DNA from: Tillus elongatus
Taxonomy: Eukaryota; Arthropoda; Insecta; Coleoptera; Cleridae
NCBI GenBank assembly: GCA_964006375.1
Contig: OZ023270.1
Location: 76,168,391-76,232,390 of the forward strand
Direction of reading: 5' to 3'
DNA: 64,000 nt
Below the pieces are notes generated by a model, which searched no databases, was not told where the DNA came from, and saw nothing but the letters and a program-made list of their open reading frames with translations. Positions 39,971-58,085 of the stretch are shown piece after piece (position 1 is the stretch's first letter; each line of letters starts with the position of its first letter). The position numbers and the translations under genes are program-made.

Positions 39971-40405
39971 ATTTTCATTAAATCCTTCAAATTTCAATAA
40001 CTCAATTTGCTATTAACTTAAGCTTTGTTGGATAGAAAACCAACATTTAAGTTTATTTTCGAATTTTTTTTCGTATATTTTCAAGCCATAGGTAATTTTG
40101 ATAAAATATAGTACATTATTTCTACTACATAGGCTATACCGGTAATCAGATTGATGCCTGCTAGCATTTGCTATTAAAAACATTTTTATGGAAATTCACT
40201 TCCATAACACATTTGCTGCATCTAAACTTTTGAAAAATGTTTATATATTTTCAAACAATAAGTTTATTTCAATGAAATATGGTACATTGTTTCTACTATA
40301 TAGGCAACCAAGTTTGATGCCTGCTTTCATCAAAGAAAGACATTTGTTATTAAAAATATTTTAAAGAAAATTCGCTATCATAACGCACTTGCTGTGTCCA
40401 GAGAT
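39971..40405 (-). repeat. Helentron-like head fragments with two inverted termini
   Basis: Inverse termini at 40187-40222 (AATTCACTTCCATAACACAT) and 40370-40402 (AATTCGCTATCATAACGCAC), with the usual AACCAACATTTAAGTTTATT and TACTACATAGGCTATACCGG modules between. Confidence 0.6.
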
Positions 40406-41020
40406 TTTATATTTCCGTGGCAACCCTACAATACATGTGAAAAGATTTTTATTTGTTGTTTCCTGTGAATAAGATTTATATGTGTTACTATTCTGTCCTG
40501 CTAAGCGAAAGTGCCGTATATGCAAAATAGCGATTTTGAAATATGAGCAATTTTGAATATCATTTTGCCCTGAATGATCAATGGTCACCTTAGTAATAAA
40601 ACATGTTTTTAATATAACTTGAACATTCTAAATCATGTGAAATATTCAATTTTATTCGTAATGAATTTTTTCTGTTAGAAAAGGTATATACTGCAAACAT
40701 CACGTCACCATTACTTAACAAAAATGCAGTATGTGCACGCATATACTGCTTTGTTACTAAGCAACGTTCACTTCCTGCGGTTTTTCCTAATACTGGGTTG
40801 AATTTATAATGCACATTAATGCATTACGTAACTGTGTTTGGTATTTATAACCACAATTTAAGATTTAAAACAAAATAAAGATTTAAGATTCGTTTTATAA
40901 ACTGACTAATTAATTTATAGATAAAAATAATCTACAAATTGTTTAATTTCAAAGTAGCTTTATTTTTAAGTTGAATAATAATAAGCGTAAAACATATTAT
41001 TATTTACTATTAAAGAAAAA

Positions 41021-44000
41021 TCAGTGGCTGATCTCTAATTCTTCCCAAAATTGTTTTCTGTTTTTTGGCAGAATCTTCTTCAGGCTGTTCAAAATACTGT
41101 CTCGCTTTTCTACAGACACTTCACTTGGTTCAGATAAGGGAGATGGAGTTGGCATTCCATTTGTCTTCCTTTTTTTTGCATATAAAATCGAGTATTGCAT
41201 AATGACCACTTGTCAATCAGTTTTGCACTTAACATCGTAATTGCCTCTTGTTGCTTTAACTGTTACTATATCAGCTAAGTATAATCGATTTTCGGCTTTT
41301 TGAATTTTCTTTTGAGACTTGAAATATTTCCAGAGGAAAAAGTCAGTGTGTTTCATTTGTTTCACTTAAACTTTTGAATTATTTTCACTCTGGACGACAT
41401 CAGAAAAATCCCTGAAATCGTAAGTTTTTTTTGTCGTTTTAAAGCAGCTTCCACCCGCTGATGGAAACTATCCGCCGACATAAATGTATGGCCTGATACA
41501 AAATAATTTATGTTTACTTCGTTTAAGGTCACTTCTTCTGAATTTACAACATATACAAGAATGCCAAAAAACACCAATTTTTGTCTTGGCTGGCGCAGTT
41601 GTCAAGCCACAAAGTGATACGTCGTGTACCTCTATACTTTAAAAAGAAAGCGACCAAAGTGCTTATAATGTCCTCTTTGTTTCGCCCAGTGATACCCTCG
41701 TGCCATATACACACGAGTGGTTTCTGCTTATATTTGCTTCCCACCGGAATAAAACTTTCGTGGTATACAATGATTCTTTTCGTGAATAGCACTGCTTTGA
41801 AACAATCTACACGTGGGAGCATAATTACTTTCTGTAAGTCATCAGAGAAGCAGCGTGTTCCATCTTCGAATAATAGTTGTTCACGTGGTGACGATATAAG
41901 GTACGTGCGTTGTTAGCTTTCTCGATATGAGTTTTCCACATTTGGCACTTCACAATCATCTTGACATTTTTTTTCGTTATGCCCATGCAATAAATTTTCA
42001 CAATCTTCGCATTCCTCATTGATCAGAGATGCAAATGATATACGCAGTTTCTTGACTTTCTGACGGTAAAGTTCATAAGATAATGTCAGGTCTCGATATT
42101 TTTCTTGAAAATCTTGAAACATGATAGAAATATTTACATCGCTGGGTAAGTATCTTGTGTTAGGCGCATGCTGACGACGGTAGTGGGATATCGTAGGATT
42201 GTATGATTCTATATGCTGTATAATCGAGTCCTATCGCTGGAATTTATTGTGTTTTTTGTGTGTTGCGCGAGATAAATGGAGCCCAAACAATGGCCCGTTA
42301 TAATACAATGTCGCCTTCCCACGGTAAGAACCGCTGAGTCAGCCGCCGTCTTAACGGAGCCAAGAACTTTGCAGGTTCAAAGTGCAAGTAGAACGGAATA
42401 TCACTGTGAGAATCTACACCAGCAGATTCCTTGTTATCCAGAGACAATAGTGCCACGCCTGGAGAGAAGACTATAAAGAGGCTACTCACAGAGGTAGAAC
42501 CGTTCATTCTTGTTCCGAGTTAGTCATTAGCACACCGAGTGCATAGACATTAGATCACATGTAGGTTGATCGTCTTATTTTTAGTATATTATATTATTCA
42601 TTATTTTGTAACTAAGTAATTAAGTATTGATTGTTCAAAGTATTAAATAAATTGTTTTAAAAATTCAAACGTCTTAACCGTGAAGTTAAGTCGCGCTTGT
42701 CTAGATTTGGTTGTAGATGACTCTTTGGTGTTTTTGACAGAACTTCTGTTAACACCCAATCATTCTTTTTCTTGTAACCAAGTGTAGTAAAAAAAACTTA
42801 CAAACTTCAGTTGCATCAGTAGTTTTTTCTGCAATAATTGTTGTTGATGCAACAGATGTTGTTGATGCAACACTTGTTGTTGTGCTATTGATTTCATGAG
42901 AAAATAAATACCTGAAAATATTATGTTTTCTCGCTTTTCTGCATTTTTAGGTTAGCTATTCACAGTAGGTCGTTTACGTGTATTAAAAACAAATGTTCTC
43001 CTTTCTAACCATTAGAGGTTCCAAAATTGTTTATTGATTTCAGAACGTTGCAGTTCGGAAATCTTGCAACTGAATTTTTCTCGCACTTGTTGCGGTCACA
43101 CAGAGGCAATGGTTTATGCTTGTTCTTGATTTCATCATTTTTTTTACGTTTTCTTATTTCTAAATTAACATCGATTTTTTTTCCTTTTCCTTAGATTTTC
43201 ATTTTTTGTATATAATTCTGCTGTTTGTTGTGATTTTCCGGCGTGGACATGGTTCGAGGCCGAAATATCAGGTTGAAGAACGTTTAATTGAAATTCGTCA
43301 CCTTCTACAAGGACTTTTTCCAACTGGGAATTATTTGATGCAACTGCATTTGGATTTGAGGATGCATCAATAATTTTTGGTGCAACAGTCGTTGTTGGTG
43401 CATGCAGATTTGGATCAGGATAAAGATTGTTGAATCCAAATTGGTCACTTTTTGAAGGGCTTTTTCTGAATGGACATTCTCTGAGGGAACTGCATTAGCA
43501 GAATGATTTTCATTTTTATTAGTTTGTAGGGGAATAATTTTATTCTGTTCCAGCAGACCAACTAAATCACAAATTGTTCTTGATCACTAGACTGCAGAAT
43601 TATGTAACTTGAAAGCCCATCGTGTTGTGAATACATTTCTTGATTGTCTTCGCCTAGCCCTGGATGACTACTATTATTATTCTTATTAGGTTCGAGTTCA
43701 TATGGTACATCGTATTGAGTGAACTATTGCAGTTGCTGTTCTGTAACAGTTTCTTCGTTTGTTATTATAGTGTGTGTTTCATCCTCATTTGTATTTTCAA
43801 TTACAACCGGTAGTGATTCTATCCAACGTTTGATAACATCTGCAAAATGCTCGCCTTATTTTTTTAAAATATAAGTCACTCAAGTGAGAAGAAAATTAAT
43901 CAGTCTTTAAACTTACCTTTTTGTTGAAATGTTGATGTATCATGTAATAGGTCTAATTTTAATTTATTGTCTTGGCATGATGGCACTGCATTTTGTGACT

Positions 44001-44132
44001 ACCACGAGGAGTTTCATCATCGTATGAAATTGAATTTTTGTCACTGCTGTCTGAACTACTACCACTTATTATCTGCTTACTACATTGCTTTTGCTTGGCT
44101 AGTTCCATAGTTAACAATGTACGCTTCGACAT
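41021..44132 (-). pseudogene. Transposon-borne gene of a repetitive animal protein family, broken
   Basis: The minus-strand ATG at 44132 opens MSKRTLLTMELAKQKQC with Ser/Asp-rich sequence. A plausible GT-AG intron (about 43840-43916, AAAG/GTAAGT to TTTGCAG) follows. Then come an Asn/Gln-rich region, a Cys-rich stretch (LCDRNKCEKN, near 43080), TTLGYKKKNDWVLTEVLSKT, and after a ~450-bp insertion IIQHIESYNPTISHYRRQHA, YLPSDVNISIMFQDFQEKY and SFASLINEECEDCE. The core reads DLQKVIMLPRV, VCIWHEGITGRNKEDI, LWLDNCASQDKNW and FVSGHTFMSADSFHQRVE, and the end is ILPKNRKQFWEELEI. I recognise this as a family recurring in insect and other animal genomes (DUF7869-like in its D-N-C...Q-K-N motif), with no firm biochemical role known to me. 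The Asp/His residues could belong to a nuclease or transposase core. Frameshifts near 41890 and 41425 and a stop near 41370 disable it. Confidence 0.65.
42235..42690 (+). mobile_element. Insertion inside the transposon gene, possibly a solo LTR
   Basis: The coding sequence breaks after LQPNLDKRD (about 42690) and resumes at DSIIQHIESYN (about 42233). The intervening ~450 bp is noncoding and less AT-rich. It holds a promoter-like ACTATAAAGAGGCTACTC at 42469 and an AATAAA near 42645, the order expected in a plus-strand LTR. TG...CA ends and a target duplication could not be fixed, so the type is uncertain. Confidence 0.4.
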
Positions 44133-44407
44133 TTTATTGAGAAATTCAACAAAAGACACCTTTAAAATTATTTAAATAAGAAACCATCAAATCAAAAAGA
44201 CCATCATTCAACTTAGAACCTCAAAACTATAAGGCTCTATTTTGTATATACTGCAAATAAATGCAGTGTATTTTCCTTTATTTAGGAGGTATACGGCGTT
44301 TTTGCTTAGTAAATAGGCTGTAAAATATGCACATTTACATAAACAACTTATCACCTCATTTTTGAAATTTTTGCATATACGGCATGTTCGCTTAGCAGGG
44401 CAGTATT

Positions 44408-45300
44408 AGTTTTATCAATACATGTATTGCAATAATTAAAATGCAGATATCTGTGTAACCATAGAATTTGGGCAGAGGGTATCATAAAAAAGTTAATCTA
44501 GAGTTTGAAAGGATTCACAAAATGATATAATATGCAGGGTGTTCCAATTAAAAAATCAATCATTGCAACCACTACGCTTTTCAGAACCACGCTGTATGTT
44601 TTATCGCAACGTGAAAATATGCACCTATGGCAACCTTGCAGCGTGTGTCAAAATCGTTTTTATCGTTTTCCGTTTGTGAGATATTCAGATGTTTCCATAC
44701 TTTAAACTAATCTGTATATTAAAACTTTCCTGAACAAACATAAAACTCACTTGTGCCCCAGAAGATAAGTAAACAGCAAAGAGAACTAAAAAACATTCAT
44801 TTCGAGTTTTGCAGGAACAAATCTGATACTGACCCCGGTGTAAATATCGCTCGGAGAGTCCCTGGAAAATCTACAAATTACAAACAGACGAAAAAGTTAC
44901 TTGTAGAACCTGAGGTAGCAGTTATGTATGATAAAATACTTTTGAGTATAATGGGTTGTAATAAAAACTATAACTAAAATTGTTTTCATCTAGGAAAGTT
45001 CGCTTATTACATTTTCTCTACACGGATTTCATAAAATCCAAACTTTATAAATTAAAACTCCGCCATATTTTAGAGTTTTTTGTTCTGGAGCCGCCGTATC
45101 CCTGTATTGCCGTACAATGTTTATTAATCTTTTTTCCCAGTTTTACCACTTTCATTTTGTATACTTCGCTTCTGCTTAATTCAACTAGAAGCTTGTGTTG
45201 CTTTTGTTGGAAATGTGAATTTAAAATATAATGGAAAAAGTATGCGAGGGGTAATCTCGCTTTATGCTGAGATTTAGTCATCATACGTGACGTAATTCTT
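44408..45300. other. No gene seen; repeated GGCAACC-type segment
   Basis: Between 44530 and 44700 there is CAGGGTGTTCCAATTAAAAA, a Tc1/mariner-like terminus, and GGCAACCTTGCAGCGTGTGT with following sequence. The latter resembles GGCAACCCTACAATACATGT at 40421 on the other side of the 3.9-kb transposon. Short open frames on both strands are unconvincing. Confidence 0.35.
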
Positions 45301-45511
45301 CATTCCAAATAAACATTTTTGTATGCATTAATTTCCTTACGTTTGCTGGATATTATGGAGTTAAAAATAATATTACAGGCTGGTGAAAAAGTAGTGGCGC
45401 GCAGAACAGCGGTAAATTCTTGCGATAAAAATACTATTTTGCCAAACTTACCAAAAAATTTGCCAAAGGTTAAATTATGTAACGCTAGATCTATTCTCAA
45501 CACAATTAAAA

Positions 45512-45552
45512 CCGTAGACCGGTTTCGCTCTAATTGGAGCTCATCAGTACGG
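45512..45552 (-). ncRNA. Hammerhead ribozyme, Penelope-associated type
   Basis: Self-cleaving RNA motif with every core element present on the minus strand. Stem I is CCGTA pairing with TACGG. The core CTGATGA is followed by stem II, GCTC-CAATTA-GAGC. GAAA is followed by the minimal stem III ACCGGT. The cleavage site is GTC, directly before TACGG. The very short, self-complementary stem III is the type reported for Penelope-like elements and some satellite repeats, which may cleave as dimers. No RT is adjacent, so this could be a leftover Penelope-like terminal repeat. Confidence 0.88.
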
Positions 45553-45669
45553 CATACTAATTGCATCAAAAATACATTGTTATTTTTTGATACAAGAGAG
45601 GGAAATGCTCATGCAGACCCCATTCTCGGCCCCGTAGTGCCGCGTGATATCGAGGTACTGTGAGACTGT

Positions 45670-47084
45670 ACTCACTAAAACCCCCTCTCTAGGAGTAACG
45701 GACCTTAGTCCATACCTCCGGCGGAAAGATATCACACAATGACTTTTTGGGTATGAATGTTTACATTTTTTTTGCCGCGGGGGCGTTAGCGGGTAAGTAT
45801 AAGCTTTGGACGCTTATGCTTATGTGGAAGTTGCTCGTCGTAGTCGGTGGCACTACGGAGAAGAGCATTTGGGTGAGAAGCGGCTTTTGCGAACTGAGTT
45901 GTGAATAGTTGGGTTATAAACTCAAGTGTCGAAGGCATTTCCAGATCAGAGTGAATCTGACTGTTTCGGACAAACCATGGCGCTCCGGTAACCATTCTCA
46001 GAATTTTGTTCTGGATGATTTGAAGGGTCTTGATGTGTGTTGCGGCCGCGGTGGCCCATGCAGGTGATGCATAGGTCAAGGCTGGCCGGATGATGACTTT
46101 GTACATGAGCAACTTATTGTTCATGGACAATTTGGAATTTATATTTAGAAGTGGGAACAGCTTCGAGATGAATATCAAGGCTTTATTCGGGCGTGATCGA
46201 CGTGGGGGCGCCATGTTAAGTGTTTGTCGAGGAAAACCCCGATGTATTTGGCGGAATCTTGCCAAGGAATTAGACGGTTGTCTAATGATACGTGTTCGTG
46301 AAGTGTGTGTCTCCTCTTGGAAAATAGGACAGCTGAACATTTATCGGGGTTTATGGCTAGAAGGGATTTCCTATACCATGCTTGCAGCTTGACTACGGCG
46401 GTGTGAAGTCGTTCGGTTATTATCCTCGACTGGGTCGGGCTGCTGAGGATGGTAGTGTCGTCTGCGCACATCACGTTTAGGGGGGCTGTCGGAATGTTTG
46501 CGACAAATATATTGTACAGCAGAGGGGAGATAGCAGAACCCTGCGGGAGACCAGCCGTGGCTGAGTATGTTCTAGATCTGGCTCCCAGATGTTTGACCTG
46601 GTACTTCCTCTGATTCAGGTATGACCTGATTAGCAGAATCAGAGGGAGAGGATAATTAAATGATAGAAGTTTATTTAGGAGGCCGGCATGCCAAACCCCA
46701 TCGAAGGCTTGAGCAATGTCGAGAAATATTGCACCAGTTGACTTGTTTTTATTAAATCCTTCGGTGATGTTTTCAACCACATGAAGGACTTGGTCTGTGG
46801 TGGAGTGCTGGTGTCTGAATCCGAATTGCTTATCCGGGAGGATATGATTTTCTGAGGTGTATGAAGCTAGCCTTTTCTGAATCAGTTTTTCGGCGATTTT
46901 GCCGATGACTGGTAGTAGGCTAATGGGCCTGTAGTTCTGAGGGAACAGCGGATCTTTGCTGAGTTTCGGGATGTTGATAATATCGGCAAGTTTCCACATG
47001 GAAGGAAAGTGTTGAAATCGCAGCATGGCATTCATAATCGTAACTAGGAATAACACGGCTTTGCGGGGGAGGTTAGAAAAAATA
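45670..47084 (-). pseudogene. Jockey-like LINE (family 3), RT fragment
   Basis: Minus strand from about 47083: IFSNLPRKAVLFLVTIMNAM, NYRPISLLPVIGKIAEKLIQ, GFRHQHSTTDQVLH, FLDIAQAFDGVWHAGLL (motif A), AGLPQGSAISPLLYNIF (motif B), VMCADDTTIL (motif C, Cys in place of the usual Tyr or Phe) and AKYIGVFLDKHLTWRPHV. One frameshift near 46180-46200 moves the remainder, NKLLMYKVIIRPALTYASPA to KLILTR, into another frame ending at 45786. The endonuclease and the N-terminal RT part are missing. The 5' edge coincides with the MITE at 47085. The 3' region to about 45670 is less AT-rich than its surroundings. Confidence 0.87.
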
Positions 47085-47392
47085 CACCTATAAAGTAATA
47101 CGGCTATGGTAGCCAGCCTCCCAACACTAAGTGAGATGTAAGACACGTTTTTACACGTGTCGCAGCCTCGTTGCTGAACCAGGTAGTATGTTGTCACGGC
47201 AGCTTCAAATAACACTTAATGTTAAAAAATAGAGACTGGATGCAACCAGCTAACAATTTAGTAAATTGTCAGCCCTGGCCCATTTCTTCCCCAATATAGG
47301 AACAAAGTATGTGGCGACACATGTAAAAACGTGTCTTACATCTCACTTAGTTTTGAGAGGCTGGCTACCATAGCCGTATTACTTTATAGGTG
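47085..47392. mobile_element. 308-bp MITE with ~84-bp TIRs and TA duplication
   Basis: Ends CACCTATAAAGTAATACGGC and its exact inverse. The arms run about 84 bp (47085-47168 and 47309-47392) with a few mismatches, e.g. CCAACACTAAGTG against TCAAAACTAAGTG. TA flanks both ends (47083-47084 and 47393-47394). Consistent with a Tc1/mariner-type non-autonomous element. It encodes nothing. Confidence 0.82.
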
Positions 47393-47394
47393 TA

Positions 47395-50060
<2,666 letters not shown>

Positions 50061-50260
50061 TTGTTTTTTAAGTTGGAAATTACATATTAACTTTTTCTTT
50101 CTTAGAGACTTTGATAAATCTTAAACGTTTACACACAAAATTGACTTCAGGCCTGCATGCCATCGCACATATGACTGATTTTTAAGTTGTTGCATCTCCA
50201 ATATTGCCTAGATCCGAAGAATTTTGTGTGTCCTAGCCAAACTATAACGATATTATGAGA

Positions 50261-50625
50261 ACCTCGGTGGTTCAGGGGTAAGAACATGTGCCTCTAAACC
50301 AAAGGGTACTGGGTTCGATTCCAGGGTACTCCTTTCACTTATTCATGACAAACTGTAAAATTAACATTAATCGAGATTCTGGCATTGTATTTGAGTAAGT
50401 TGAATGTCTGCACGTTTCGCCCTTCGGAGGAGGCGTAAAGCCGTCTATCCCGTATCCATGCGATGTTGGGCACGTTAAAGATCTCTACCCTCCTTACAGA
50501 AAGGCTGGGGTTCGGCAAAATATCCAGGATGGTGAGGTGAAACTGCTCCCTGGCGTCGGTGATTGGCCATAGTCGAGGAAATAGGCCGACGTTAAAGAAA
50601 CAAAACACACACACACATACCAATA
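50261..50625 (+). repeat. tRNA-derived SINE, best copy
   Basis: Short retroposon transcribed by RNA polymerase III and copied by a partner LINE. The tRNA-like head at 50261-50331 has CGGTGGTTCAGGGGTAAGAA (A-box region) and GGGTTCGATTCCA (B-box, 50311-50323). The ~280-bp body contains ACGTTTCGCCCTTCGGAGGA, GCGTAAAGCCGTC, GATGTTGGGCACGTTAAAGA and GATTGGCCATAGTCG. It ends CGTTAAAGAAACAAAACACA with a (CA)n tail. Three other copies are at 10.1, 30.7 and 62.05 kb. The partner LINE cannot be told from the 3' end. Confidence 0.82.
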
Positions 50626-50924
50626 TTATCTATAAGTTCAATTTTGCCATTCGAACTTCAAATGAAGATATACTTGCTTTCTAAGTTATGATGTCATCCA
50701 GTAATATTTTGTAAGGAAAGAGAAGACAATTTGTCGAAAACAAAAACATATTTAAATCTAAAAACATTACCTAACAAAATAACGATGTTCTTCAAATCAA
50801 GACAATATATGTTTAGATTAAAACGGAAAGTATTTAATAGAAATAGCCATTTGTTTAAACCAAAGCCAATTTACCAGAAACGTTTTAAAAACAAAGAACT
50901 AAATTGTTTAGATTTATGAAAAAA

Positions 50925-52620
<1,696 letters not shown>

Positions 52621-52636
52621 CCACACATTAATAAAA

Positions 52637-52672
52637 CCTGACGATAGTTTCATTAGCCCACTTCATCAGAGG
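52637..52672 (-). ncRNA. Degenerate hammerhead-like motif
   Basis: The minus strand reads CCT then CTGATGA, an 11-nt segment (AGTGGGCTAAT) where stem II should be, GAAAC, a short loop, GTC, then AGG. Stem I would be only CCT/AGG. The core residues are present but stem II pairs poorly, so it is probably a decayed ribozyme or a chance likeness. Confidence 0.35.
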
Positions 52673-52978
52673 ATGAAAAATTCTGAAAGTTTGCGAGTGT
52701 TGTAGTTTGGGTTCAAAAAAAATATATATATTTTTAATTTAAAACAGTTTATTAGTTTAAAAGTGTATAAAAACGAATACAATAACAAATAACTTCAACA
52801 AACAATAAAACAACAAAATAATATTAACACATAAACTACAAACAAACAATAAAATTATTATTACAAAAAATCTTTAAGAATCAATTCCACGATTTTAAGT
52901 TTTTTGTTCATGTTAGCTTAAATAGAAGAATAAAAACAAGCAAAGCTCTGTTCACTCTAAGATTTAAGAACTAGCATT

Positions 52979-57552
<4,574 letters not shown>

Positions 57553-57940
57553 TGTGGTAAAGTTAATTTTCAACCGTTATAAAATGTAAACGACAACCTA
57601 CTTCAACGGATCTAAAATCACAAGTAAAACTTATTCGGAATATCAGCAAGATTTTGTGGAATGCTATGTTAAATGATAAATTCATATCAGGTGGTGTAAA
57701 AAAAGTGATATAAAAATAAAGAATTCCACAAGCGGATAAGGTTGTTTTAAGATAATAAAATACGCATCGGCCTGTTTTTAAAATAAAGTTTTGGTAGGTA
57801 CTATTAATAGTAGCGAATTTTCGTACAAAAATTAGCTAATAAGCAGATCGCGTTTTTGAAACATCAGGTATTCATAAGCGTTGTCCTAATTGTAATTTTT
57901 TTTCCTGAAGAAGAGATTTTTTGCGAGCTTCACGTGGAGA
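57553..57940. other. Upstream region of the kinase gene
   Basis: About 390 bp with no coding potential. The 5' leader is not delimited and I see no clear TATA or initiator motif. TAGTAGCGAATTTTCGTAC at 57809 is a fragment of the Helentron-like family, so repeats start within 260 bp of the ATG. Confidence 0.35.
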
Positions 57941-57987
57941 GTTCTTAGCGAATTTTTCGTGTAACGAAAAATTCACCAATGAGGGTA

Positions 57988-58079
<92 letters not shown>

Positions 58080-58085
<6 letters not shown>

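Larger units (their letters stand above)
40494..44403 (-). mobile_element. 3.9-kb DNA transposon, TATT target duplication, unassigned superfamily
   Basis: The ends are CTGTCCTGCTAAGCGAA (40494) and the inverse of CTGCCCTGCTAAGCGAA (44403). The TIR continues TGCCGTATATGCAAAA on both sides, about 36 bp with a few mismatches. The four bases outside are TATT on both sides (40490-40493 and 44404-44407), a clean 4-bp target duplication. Subterminal motifs recur inside both ends: GCATATACTGC and TACTAAGCAA near 40738-40765, and TATACTGC and TGCTTAGTAA near 44230-44310. Inside is one multi-exon minus-strand gene (41021-44132), broken in places. I do not recognise the superfamily. Confidence 0.85.

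Noticed and set aside
45319..45663. 115-codon plus-strand frame at 45.3-45.7 kb
   Set aside because: No recognisable domain; it overlaps the hammerhead ribozyme on the opposite strand and an equally open antisense frame.
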